Below, in pieces: positions 8,344 to 15,845 of a DNA stretch of 64,000 nucleotides (position 1 is the stretch's first letter; the number at the start of each line of letters is the position of its first letter). Made by a program: the position numbers and the translations under genes. The notes below the pieces were generated by a model. The model was not told where the DNA came from and ran no database searches. It saw only the letters and a list, made by a program, of their open reading frames with translations. Source of the DNA: an uncultured bacterium (GTDB lineage Bacteria; Bacteroidota; Bacteroidia; Bacteroidales; Rikenellaceae); NCBI GenBank assembly GCA_905214725.1, contig CAJMNH010000001.1, positions 248,001 through 312,000 of the forward strand, given 5' to 3'.

Positions 8344-11085
8344 TTATTTGATATTAAGTGGAATTTCAATTGTCATCGAAAAACCTATTTTCAACCCTTC
8401 TTTGATTTCAATTCCCCCTTTGTGAGCATCTACAATGCGAGAAATATAGCTACCTCCGATACCCGATCCTGAACTGGATTGACTCTTGACAAACGGTGTA
8501 ATATAATCTTTCTGAGACAAAAGAAAAGGGGCACCATTGTTTTTATATTCCACAATTGCGACTTGTCGTTCTTTGACCACTCTAAGATTAAACTGTACTA
8601 TTTTTCTTATGACAGGCAATTTGCTCTTAGAGAATCCATGACTATCTGCATTAATCAGTAATTGACTTATCAAGTCATCAAATGAGGGTTTATGTATTCT
8701 CAATAGGACGTGCTCTCCAGTTAATTCAATTTGAAATTTATCGATATATTCATTTGTTTTTGAGGAGATGTATGATTCAAAATATTCCATCAGATCAACT
8801 TCAGTCATTTCCTGTAGAGATATTTTATAATTCATCACCTTATTCACAGTAGTTAATGTTCTATTCAGGACTAATGTTCTTTCTTTCAGCTGATTGATAG
8901 CTTCTGACAAATTGATATCCCGCACAGAGACAACCATATCACGTAGTTCCGGATCAATCGGAACCACAATACCCTCGGAATAGTCGGATAAGTTGTTCCT
9001 TTTAACAATTCGGAGTATTGTATTGACGTTATTATCTATTTGCACCAATGTGGGACGCAACTGGTGTACTAGCGTTCTGACAATACCGCTTTCAGTTTGT
9101 CGCAATTCTTCTTTGTAGCCTAAGGCTTTAATTTTTTCTTCTATTTTCGCTCTTTCGGCGGCAATGATATTTGCTTTTTGAGATTGGACAAAATCTTTTT
9201 GTGCAGAAAGATTTACATAAGGGATGATAACCTGACGTAGGTTAGTCATGCTAATTGATGGCATAACAGCCCCTTGTCTTTTTTGTTTAATTTGTTCCTT
9301 AACAAAGTCTGAGTGGAGCTGATAATATAAATATTCGAGATCAATGGAAGACGATATAGGTATTAATGCCAGAACACCACTATGCAACATGATAGCAGGT
9401 GTTTCGGAAGTCGGCTTAAAACAAGTTGGTTTCAGATTATCGCCCACGCGAGCGACCAATATACAAGCAGAGTCGATTAAAGATGATTTGTGTGTAGCAA
9501 TAGGAGCAATACAATCAAAGGTTACATCCGTTTGCAAATTCAAATCTAAAATATCTTTCGATAAGTTTTCAATTTTTACGATCGGAAGTCCCGTAGTAGT
9601 TATTTCTTGTTTATTGATAGTAGTTGCACCTTTTATTGACACCAGATCATTCAGAAATTTACCGGTGCCATCTAAAGCCATTTTCTGAGCATGCTGATAA
9701 ACAGAAGTATAAATCCCAACAGATAAGTTAAGATCTTTACCTATCTCATTAGTATTAATAGAATGGATTTTATTATTATTTCCGAGAGTGCTGTATTGGG
9801 TGATAATTTTCGTTGTATTTAAACTTACAGAGCTTTTATTTTCGGCAATTTTATCAACTTCGAACAACATTATCCGATTCTGTTGGTCTGGAGACTTTTG
9901 TTTATTCAGAATCATAATGGAAGCTTTCGCTTCAGTATAAGGTCTTAATGCTCCGTGTGGTAGACTGATTATAGCTTCGATAATGTCTTGCTGCAACATT
10001 AAGCGCCTGATCTCTTTCTCTCGCCCTTGTTTAAAAAGAAAAGAATCAGACACTGTAAAGACAGCCTTTCCTTGTCGTGATAGTTTGGAGATTATGAATA
10101 AGACCAATGCCCCAAAACCTTTCCCCGAAGAGGGAACCTCTACCCCAAAATTACTATATAATTGATAATAAGCCCTATTATTGAAAATGCCCGTAAATGG
10201 CAGATCTGTTAAAATATAATCATAAATCTGGTTTTCTGATAATTCGTGGAAACAATCTTGAGCCTGGATATTTGGCTTGAAATAACCATGCATTACCAAA
10301 TTCATGTAACCGAAAGAGGCAATTCGTTGGTTTACTTCGACTCCTTTTACGGCCTTAATCTGATCATTTTTTAAAACTTCAATTAATAACCCTCCTGTAC
10401 CAACTGCTGGGTCGTAAATGACAGCTCCATCTCGTGGAGCTAAAATACCTGTCATCAAATCAGTTATATCGTGAGGAGTATATATAATTGGAGATTTCTG
10501 ACTGTCAAATGAGTTTAAACTTACAAAGTAGTGAAAAATATCACCATATACTGCATCCGAGAAAGATCGGGTATCATATTCAAAAAGAAAGTCTAAATAC
10601 TCTATATTGTTATCTGTAGATTTGCGAAGTAAGTCTTGAAACTCAATCAGAATATTTTTATCTCTATTATCTTGTTTGTCAGTAAGTTCAATTGCATAAA
10701 TCAACTCTTGTAGAGTAGTGAATTTCATATTCGGATTAACATGAATTTCACCAATATCTATCAGTCGTTTTAGATATAATAAAACTGCAATTATGAATTG
10801 GGCATCATATATAGAATAATATCCTCTTAATGATTCTGATAGATAATAGTAGAAGCGAAGTAAAGCACTCCATTTTTTATGAGATGCCAGAACAATATGG
10901 CCGCCTAAATCTTGAAAAATAGATGGATTTTCTTTGACACATATTTTAATATCTTCTGGAGTAATTTCCCTGCCGCCCTCTATGAGGAATGATCCGGATA
11001 ATTTTACACGCTCAGAAATTTCTTTCGAAGATAATATTTCCTGATCTTTTAATAATATTTTTTCTATGGCATATGCTAAGGACAT
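8344..11085 (-). CDS. N6-adenine DNA methylase / specificity-like / histidine kinase ATPase fusion protein
   Basis: The 913-residue protein has four parts. Residues 1-190 are helical and resemble an HsdM N-terminal region, perhaps with a small winged-helix segment at 15-70. Residues 200-420 are an N6 methylase with the SAM motif DPAVGTGG (225-232) and, at the usual NPPF position, DLPF (294-297). Residues 470-635 resemble a type I HsdS target-recognition domain, ending in a coiled coil (about 625-660). Residues 665-913 resemble a histidine kinase: an H-box-like HQLRPTL with H674, an N box (N812 in LLINADSH), a G1-like KNNGAP and a glycine-rich SGSGIGG. The next gene encodes a receiver protein. 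No restriction subunit is present. The fusion is, to my knowledge, not a standard architecture. Confidence 0.8.
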   Translation of the reverse strand: MSLAYAIEKILLKDQEILSSKEISERVKLSGSFLIEGGREITPEDIKICVKENPSIFQDLGGHIVLASHKKWSALLRFYYYLSESLRGYYSIYDAQFIIAVLLYLKRLIDIGEIHVNPNMKFTTLQELIYAIELTDKQDNRDKNILIEFQDLLRKSTDNNIEYLDFLFEYDTRSFSDAVYGDIFHYFVSLNSFDSQKSPIIYTPHDITDLMTGILAPRDGAVIYDPAVGTGGLLIEVLKNDQIKAVKGVEVNQRIASFGYMNLVMHGYFKPNIQAQDCFHELSENQIYDYILTDLPFTGIFNNRAYYQLYSNFGVEVPSSGKGFGALVLFIISKLSRQGKAVFTVSDSFLFKQGREKEIRRLMLQQDIIEAIISLPHGALRPYTEAKASIMILNKQKSPDQQNRIMLFEVDKIAENKSSVSLNTTKIITQYSTLGNNNKIHSINTNEIGKDLNLSVGIYTSVYQHAQKMALDGTGKFLNDLVSIKGATTINKQEITTTGLPIVKIENLSKDILDLNLQTDVTFDCIAPIATHKSSLIDSACILVARVGDNLKPTCFKPTSETPAIMLHSGVLALIPISSSIDLEYLYYQLHSDFVKEQIKQKRQGAVMPSISMTNLRQVIIPYVNLSAQKDFVQSQKANIIAAERAKIEEKIKALGYKEELRQTESGIVRTLVHQLRPTLVQIDNNVNTILRIVKRNNLSDYSEGIVVPIDPELRDMVVSVRDINLSEAINQLKERTLVLNRTLTTVNKVMNYKISLQEMTEVDLMEYFESYISSKTNEYIDKFQIELTGEHVLLRIHKPSFDDLISQLLINADSHGFSKSKLPVIRKIVQFNLRVVKERQVAIVEYKNNGAPFLLSQKDYITPFVKSQSSSGSGIGGSYISRIVDAHKGGIEIKEGLKIGFSMTIEIPLNIK

Positions 11086-11102
11086 ATTTTATACTTTTTT
11101 AA

Positions 11103-11110
11103 CAAAGTTA
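11103..11110 (-). promoter_or_regulatory. Possible -7 box of the methylase-kinase/receiver operon
   Basis: On the minus strand TAACTTTG lies about 18 bases upstream of the ATG of the fusion gene and fits the TAnnTTTG consensus. No convincing -33 box is seen at the right distance. The remaining stretch up to 11496 shows no gene; it holds the integrase terminator and AT-rich sequence. Confidence 0.35.
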
Positions 11111-11425
11111 AGAAAAAATACCGTTATCGTGTGGTGTCTTAAATTTTCTCATTAATATTTTTTAGTGCAACAAAGTGCAATAGTTCCGCTACCACTTCTG
11201 ACCCCTTCCATTTTATGATGATTACACTTTTAAAATCAGATACGTAGCTTAAAAAGCCGCAAATCATAAGTGCCTCAAGCTTTTTTTTGCGTTATAAGCC
11301 TTTTTCGGTTGTTTTACTTCCTTTCGACGCAATCGGAAGAAAGCGTTACCTAACCAAATCGTTACTTTACTTTTCGAGTAAAAAAATATCACACTGAAAA
11401 TCTATACGTTACAAGAATAAAAAAG

Positions 11426-11446
11426 CCCGGAGGGATCACCTCCGGG
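11426..11446 (-). terminator. Terminator of the integrase gene
   Basis: CCCGGAGG (11426-11433) pairs with CCTCCGGG (11439-11446); read on the minus strand, the hairpin is followed by a run of T residues. It stands about 50 bases beyond the integrase stop codon and terminates it before the methylase-kinase promoter. Confidence 0.75.
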
Positions 11447-11496
11447 ACTTTCTTTTATACTCCAATGGCCGATTGTCTGTCAAGGGAGTGCACTAA

Positions 11497-12719
11497 CTAT
11501 TGTATGTTTGCCATAACCTGCCCGATTTTTGCCATTTCCCGGCTTATACTGCTCTCTGAGATTTTTGCATAGTGCCGCGTCATATTCGTATTGGTGTGAC
11601 CGAGAATCTTGGCGATAATGTCGATCGGCATCCCATACTCGATCGCAAGGCAAGCGAACGTATGGCGAGCGCAATGTGTCGTCAGATTCTTGTCGATGTT
11701 GCAGATCACGGATAGCTCCTTCAGGTAGCTATTCATCTTCTGGTTGCTCGGCACAGGCAAGAGTTTAGCCTTAATTAGCAACTCCGTGTCGTACTCGTAT
11801 TTTCTAAGCAATTCGATCGGATGCGGCAGTAACGGTATTCGACTCATCACAGCAGTCTTTTCACGTGGTTTGTGGATCCAGATCGTTCCATACTCGTCGG
11901 TAGAAAGATGTTCCTTTCGTAAATGGTCTACGTCGGTGAAGGCTAATCCGGTCAGGCAACAAAACACAAACACGTCGCGTATACGCTCCAATCGTTCGTT
12001 AGGCATTTGTTTCCCGATCAGCGTGTCGAGTTCCGGTTTGGTCAGATGGTCTTTGGCCTTGTTATGCTCTTCCTTCAGCTTATAATGTTGAAAGGGATTT
12101 TCTCTATCCATTCATTCCGCAGGCAATAGAGGATAAAGTTTTTCAGACAGCAGAGCAGATTGACCGCGCCATTGTTTTTGCAGTTGTGCGCGGTTTGCAG
12201 AAACGTGTTGAAGCCGTCGATGTATTCATAACAGACTTGTTCCAGCGATATATCCTCTTTCTTGTATTGTGCCTGTGTATATCCTTTGAGATAGCGCAAC
12301 AAGCGGTGATACTTATTCGCCGTCAGTTGGGTAATACGAACACCGACCTCTTTCTGCCGCTTATCACAATACTTTGAAAGTTCGACAAGGAATTGTCTTA
12401 TACCAGAAGAAGGGTTATCGAGCCGCTGCTTAATGACAAAGCAGTTTGGTTCTTTATTTTCTTTGATTAACTGATCGTAGGCCGCGAGGATGTTGGCGCG
12501 ATAGCTGGCCACGATGTCGTTGATTTGAGTGGATACCTGATCGCGGAACAGCGACCTTTCGGCCTTCTGATTCCACTTCTCAGGTTCGATCTGGCTCTGA
12601 GTGTAAATCTCGGTGGATATGCCACGTGTGGTGATACGGGCGTAGATTGGGGCTTTGCCCTTGCGGGTGACTTTGGTTTTCTTACAGAAGAAAACCACGC
12701 TAAAAGTTTTTCTTTCCAT
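11497..12719 (-). pseudogene. Tyrosine recombinase (integrase), frameshifted
   Basis: Two adjoining frames make up one Bacteroidota-type integrase. The 12719-12075 part has the Arm-DNA-binding domain (VVFFCKKTKVTRKGKAPIY) and the SAM-like core-binding domain. The 12111-11497 part has the catalytic domain with HCARHTFA, LGHTNTNMTRHY and the nucleophile Tyr. The frames join at a TTTT run (12098-12101 on the plus strand): one extra base there restores a continuous protein of about 400 residues running EWIEKNPFQHYKL. The first catalytic Arg position reads TGLAFTD, as often in this family. A sequencing error or ribosomal frameshift cannot be excluded. Confidence 0.8.
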
Positions 12720-12743
12720 ACTGTTGCATTTTTTTTAGGATTG

Positions 12744-12751
12744 CAAAAATA
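12744..12751 (-). promoter_or_regulatory. Possible -7 box of the integrase gene
   Basis: On the minus strand TATTTTTG lies about 25 bases upstream of the integrase start. No clear -33 box is seen, so this is tentative. Confidence 0.3.
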
Positions 12752-12808
12752 CTCTAACAGCACAGAAATGGTACGATGCAAAATACAGTGAAACAGTGCA
12801 ATAACATC

Positions 12809-12852
12809 TATTCGTGACCTTTTTAGGGTTCGCGCCTAATAGGTCACGAATA
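12809..12852. repeat. Perfect inverted repeat between integrase and tRNA-Gly
   Basis: TATTCGTGACCT (12809-12820) and AGGTCACGAATA (12841-12852) are exact complements, and the loop itself contains TTAGG/CCTAA. The structure sits between the integrase start and the att site, where recombinase arm sites or a directionality-factor site would be expected. It has no T tail on either strand, so it does not look like a terminator. Confidence 0.6.
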
Positions 12853-12888
12853 AGGTCATAAAAGTCTGCCTTTCGTTGCTTTTTCCAA

Positions 12889-12933
12889 AAAGGAAAGTCC
12901 TCATATATCATTGATATATAAGGACTTTCCTTT
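12889..12933 (-). terminator. Terminator downstream of tRNA-Gly
   Basis: A long, nearly perfect hairpin (arms 12891-12909 and 12912-12930) with A/T tails on both sides lies just beyond the 3' end of tRNA-Gly. It lies inside the element side of the att repeat, so the island appears to have brought a terminator for the tRNA with it. Confidence 0.65.
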
Positions 12934-12963
12934 GTCTTGCAGCCTCTTTCTCAAGGCTTCGAG

Positions 12964-12975
12964 AGCGGAAAACGG
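12964..12975. repeat. Candidate attachment repeat, right end of island 1 (within tRNA-Gly)
   Basis: AGCGGAAAACGG covers the discriminator and acceptor/T-stem 3' end of tRNA-Gly and is identical to 7290-7301. Confidence 0.6.
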
Positions 12976-13036
12976 GACTCGGACCCGCGACCTCAACCTT
13001 GGCAAGGTTGCGCTCTACCAACTGAGCTATTTCCGC
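12964..13036 (-). tRNA. tRNA-Gly (GCC anticodon)
   Basis: A 73-nt cloverleaf can be drawn: acceptor GCGGAAA pairs with TTTCCGC, the D arm is AGCTCAGTTGGTAGAGC, the anticodon loop has TTGCCAA, and the T arm has GTCCGAGTC. No CCA is encoded. The 3' end coincides with the right attachment repeat of island 1. Confidence 0.95.
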
Positions 13037-13075
13037 AATCTGTTGCTTCAGACCCTGTTTTGGGGTTTGCGTTTG

Positions 13076-13106
13076 CAAAGATAGCTAAAAAAATCGTATT
13101 TCCAAA
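13076..13106 (-). promoter_or_regulatory. Promoter of tRNA-Gly
   Basis: On the minus strand a TTTGG -33 box (around 13106-13102) and TATCTTTG -7 box (13083-13076) are about 19 bases apart and 40 bases upstream of the tRNA. Confidence 0.7.
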
Positions 13107-13135
13107 TTCACTGTGGGCGAGGATGTGTTTTTTTG

Positions 13136-13143
13136 TATCTTTG
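13136..13143 (+). promoter_or_regulatory. -7 box upstream of the LuxC-like gene
   Basis: TATCTTTG lies so close to the gene that transcription would begin at about 13150, giving a very short or absent leader. The -33 region is not convincing. Confidence 0.5.
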
Positions 13144-13158
13144 CATCGCATGAAATGC

Positions 13159-14127
13159 ATGATCGACATATTCGTAACGTTAGGGTTGCGATTGAAAGAT
13201 TTCGGGCAAACATCGGCTACGGCGGAGGTAATTCACCGCGCTGTGGCTGAAAATTCATGGTTCCTGCCGCAGGAGATCATCCGATCCGTAGACGCTATTC
13301 GTGATGAGATGCTCGAACGACGGCGGCTCGAAGCGTGGGCAAGCGCATATCCGCCGAACCCTATGCCGAAGCGGGTGCTGGTGATCATGGCCGGAAATAT
13401 TCCGCTGGTCGGTTTTTTCGATCTGCTGTGTGTACTCGCAAGCGGTCATGAGTGTTGGGTCAAGCCCTCAAGTAAGGATGCCGTTCTAATAGGATATATC
13501 ATTGATTTATTGAAAACTATCGATCCGAATATTCCGATTCGCTTATCGGGATCGGGGGATCGGCCGGATGCGGTCATTGCGACCGGAAGCGACAATACGA
13601 ATCGGTATTTTCGAATGCTGTTCGACGGCATTCCATCGTTGTTGCGGGGAAGCCGGCAGTCGGTTGCCGTGTTGTCGGGGCATGAAACGGCGAAAGAGCT
13701 GAGCGGGCTGGAGGAGGATATTTTTGCCTACTCGGGGTTGGGATGCCGTAACGTATCGTTGCTGTTTCTGCCTCGCGGGTATATGCCCGAACTGCGTTGC
13801 ACGGCACTCAATGAAAAATATCGTCGCAATTATCTTCAGGAACGGGCCATGCTGCGCATGCGCCGTTTGCCGTTTGTCGATTTGGACGGTGCCGTGCTCT
13901 GTGAAGAACGGTCGTTTCCGACCGCGCTCAGCCGTATTCATTATGCGTTTTATGATTCATTGTCCGAAGCAGAGGAGTGGTTGTCCGCCCATGACGCCGA
14001 ATTACAATGCGTTGTCTCACATTGTGTACGGCATTCCCGGCTTGTTTCGTTCGGCGCCGCACAGCATCCGCGATTGCGCGATTATGCCGATGATGTGGAT
14101 ACGATGCGGTTTCTCGGCTCGATCTGA
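13159..14127 (+). CDS. LuxC-like acyl-CoA reductase family protein
   Basis: The protein of about 320 residues resembles the LuxC acyl-CoA reductase family (aldehyde-dehydrogenase-like fold): NIPLVGFFDLLCVLASG, the segment WVKPSSKD, and EEDIFAYSGLGCRNVS containing the cysteine expected at the active site. LuxC reduces activated fatty acids to aldehydes; no luxD/luxE partners are nearby, and Bacteroidota homologues are of unproven role. A longer frame passes through the tRNA and is not credible. ATG at 13159 allows a short leader; 13150 is the alternative. Confidence 0.75.
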   Translation: MIDIFVTLGLRLKDFGQTSATAEVIHRAVAENSWFLPQEIIRSVDAIRDEMLERRRLEAWASAYPPNPMPKRVLVIMAGNIPLVGFFDLLCVLASGHECWVKPSSKDAVLIGYIIDLLKTIDPNIPIRLSGSGDRPDAVIATGSDNTNRYFRMLFDGIPSLLRGSRQSVAVLSGHETAKELSGLEEDIFAYSGLGCRNVSLLFLPRGYMPELRCTALNEKYRRNYLQERAMLRMRRLPFVDLDGAVLCEERSFPTALSRIHYAFYDSLSEAEEWLSAHDAELQCVVSHCVRHSRLVSFGAAQHPRLRDYADDVDTMRFLGSI

Positions 14128-14192
14128 TCTCTAAAAAACGCAGCGCGTGAGTTGTGTATCTGCGATTATTATTTATCTTTGTGAACAAAGTC

Positions 14193-14255
14193 CCGCTTAG
14201 ATAGGCTTCGCCTCGGCAAAATGCAAACAAGTTTGCTTTTGCGCTCGGCTTGCAC
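14193..14255. repeat. Multi-hairpin repeat, unit 1
   Basis: This 63-bp block is repeated identically at 14274-14336 (81-bp period). It contains the small hairpins AGGC-TTC-GCCT and GCAAAC-AA-GTTTGC, the latter extended by GCAAAA/TTTTGC. A TATCTTTG box (14174-14181) lies just to its left. A third, slightly diverged copy is at 36985-37080. Confidence 0.8.
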
Positions 14256-14273
14256 ACTTTGCGGAGACAAGCT

Positions 14274-14336
14274 CCGCTTAGATAGGCTTCGCCTCGGCAA
14301 AATGCAAACAAGTTTGCTTTTGCGCTCGGCTTGCAC
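14274..14336. repeat. Multi-hairpin repeat, unit 2
   Basis: Identical to 14193-14255. The spacer between the units contains GCGGAG-ACAA-GCTCCGC, another hairpin. Unit 2 ends directly in the -7 box of the next gene, so the repeat supplies that gene's promoter. Confidence 0.8.
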
Positions 14337-14344
14337 TATCTTTG
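14313..14344 (+). promoter_or_regulatory. Repeat-borne promoter of the pRiA4b-like/miaA operon
   Basis: A TTTG -33 box (14313-14316) and TATCTTTG -7 box (14337-14344) are 20 bases apart. Both boxes occur with the same spacing in the repeat copy at 37 kb. The 14128-14440 interval holds no gene, only these repeats and this promoter. Confidence 0.65.
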
Positions 14345-14440
14345 TCTGAGATATAAACGTCGCAGGGATGGGCAGTGCGCCGTTAAACCGAATCGGTCGG
14401 TTGCGTTGGCGGGTACTCTCTCTGTCAAAAAAAACTTATT

Positions 14441-14935
14441 ATGTCGATGGTATTCAAATTCCGCATGCTGAGCGACGAGAACGACAATTTCGTGCGCGAT
14501 CTCGAAGTGCCTTATGATATGACGCTGCGGGCGTTCCATGAGTTTATCGTGCGGATTCTCGGTTACGAGGAGTGCATGGCGTCGTTTTTTACGGCTGATG
14601 GGGAATGGGAGCGGCTGCAAGAGTACACCTTGTTCGATATGGAAGATGCGCAAAGCATTCCGATGGAAAATGCATCGCTCGGACAACTGCTTCATCACAA
14701 CAGGGAAAGACTGATCTACCTCTTCGATCAGTTGAACAATCGGGCGCTTTATCTCGAATTGACCGAGGCGAAGAAGGCCGAACCCGCAATGGAATACCCA
14801 CGCGTAGCGTTCGAACACGCTCCGGCCCCCGATCAGTACGATCCCGCAGCGAACGAAGACGACGGCTCGATTTTCGAACAGATGATGGACGATTTCGGCG
14901 AGTTCGAGGGTGAGGAGAATTACGACGATGAGTAG
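14441..14935 (+). CDS. Plasmid pRiA4b ORF-3-like protein
   Basis: The 164-residue protein shows the PF07929-type fold pattern: FKFRMLSDENDNFVRDLEV, then AFHEFIVRILGY and EYTLFDMEDA, and ends in a strongly acidic tail (about 130-164, rich in D and E). The biochemical role of this family is unknown; in Bacteroidota it is common as a chromosomal gene next to housekeeping genes. The last eight bases overlap the miaA start, so the two are translationally coupled. Confidence 0.8.
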   Translation: MSMVFKFRMLSDENDNFVRDLEVPYDMTLRAFHEFIVRILGYEECMASFFTADGEWERLQEYTLFDMEDAQSIPMENASLGQLLHHNRERLIYLFDQLNNRALYLELTEAKKAEPAMEYPRVAFEHAPAPDQYDPAANEDDGSIFEQMMDDFGEFEGEENYDDE

Positions 14936-15845
14936 ATCGCAGCTGATTGTGATCGTCGGCCCTACCGGAGCGGGAAAGACGGATCTGAGCATCCGCGTTG
15001 CCGGCCATTACGGCGCGCCGATCCTTTCGACCGATTCCCGTCAGATGTATCGGGGACTGCCGATCGGTACGGCGCAACCGACCTTTGATCAACTACAAGA
15101 GGTTGAACATCATTTTGTTGCGTCGCATGATATAACGCAGGAATTCAGCTGCGGAACATTCGAAACGGAAGCGTTGTGGTTACTCGAAACACTCTTTCGG
15201 AACAAGCGAAGGGTTATCGCCGTCGGCGGGTCGGGGCTTTATGTCCGAGCGTTGTGCGAAGGGATGGACGATCTGCCGCAGGCGGATGAGCCGCTTCGCA
15301 GAGAGTTGATGCGGCAACTCGAAACCGAAGGGGTGGAAGCGTTGGCCGAGCGGCTGAAAGAACTCGATCCGGCTTATTACGAAGCGGTCGACCGGCAGAA
15401 TCCGTCGCGGGTGTTGCGTGCCGTGGAGGTGTGCCTGCAGACAGGAAAGCCCTTTTCGGCGCAGCGCACCGGAATGCGTAAGCAACGGCCGTTCGACATC
15501 GTAAAAATCGGCGTGACGCTCCCGCGCGAGGAGTTGTACGACCGCATCGACCGGCGAGTCGAGGCTATGATGGAGGCCGGACTGGAGGAGGAGGCGCGCC
15601 GGATGCTGCCGCACCGAAATCTCAATGCGCTGCAAACGGTAGGGTATAAGGAACTTTTCGACTATTTCGACGGACTGATTTCACGAGACGAAGCCGTAAC
15701 GCTGATAAAGCGCAATTCACGCCGTTACGCCAAACGGCAACTTACATGGTTTCGACGCGATCCCGATATCCGGTGGTTCTCACCGTTCGAGGCGGAGGCC
15801 GTCATCGCATGGATCGACGCCCAGAGCGGCGCGGGGCAGCACTAA
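14928..15845 (+). CDS. miaA: tRNA dimethylallyltransferase MiaA
   Basis: The 305-residue enzyme transfers a dimethylallyl group to N6 of A37 in tRNAs that read UNN codons. It has the P-loop GPTGAGKT (about 11-18), STDSRQMYRGLPIGTA, VGGSGLYVRAL and the C-terminal KRNSRRYAKRQLTWFRR segment, all typical of MiaA. The ATG at 14928 lies inside the stop region of the preceding gene and places the P-loop at its usual distance from the N-terminus. Its 3' end overlaps the opposing cysteine-protease gene by 66 bases. Confidence 0.96.
   Translation: MSRSQLIVIVGPTGAGKTDLSIRVAGHYGAPILSTDSRQMYRGLPIGTAQPTFDQLQEVEHHFVASHDITQEFSCGTFETEALWLLETLFRNKRRVIAVGGSGLYVRALCEGMDDLPQADEPLRRELMRQLETEGVEALAERLKELDPAYYEAVDRQNPSRVLRAVEVCLQTGKPFSAQRTGMRKQRPFDIVKIGVTLPREELYDRIDRRVEAMMEAGLEEEARRMLPHRNLNALQTVGYKELFDYFDGLISRDEAVTLIKRNSRRYAKRQLTWFRRDPDIRWFSPFEAEAVIAWIDAQSGAGQH

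Larger units (their letters stand above)
7290..12975. mobile_element. Integrative island 1 at tRNA-Gly (about 5.7 kb)
   Basis: The segment is visibly AT-rich compared with both flanks, begins and ends with the same 12-bp repeat, abuts the 3' end of tRNA-Gly and encodes a tyrosine recombinase beside that tRNA. These are the usual marks of a tRNA-targeting integrative element. The cargo is a methylase-kinase fusion and a receiver protein, with no transfer, replication or phage structural genes, so it is probably a small genomic island mobilised in trans or already fixed. The recombinase is frameshifted, which would prevent self-excision. Confidence 0.7.

Noticed and set aside
12937..13158. N-terminal extension of the LuxC-like gene across tRNA-Gly
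   Set aside because: It would run through a tRNA gene on the other strand and both promoters; the start near 13150-13159 after the -7 box is more credible.
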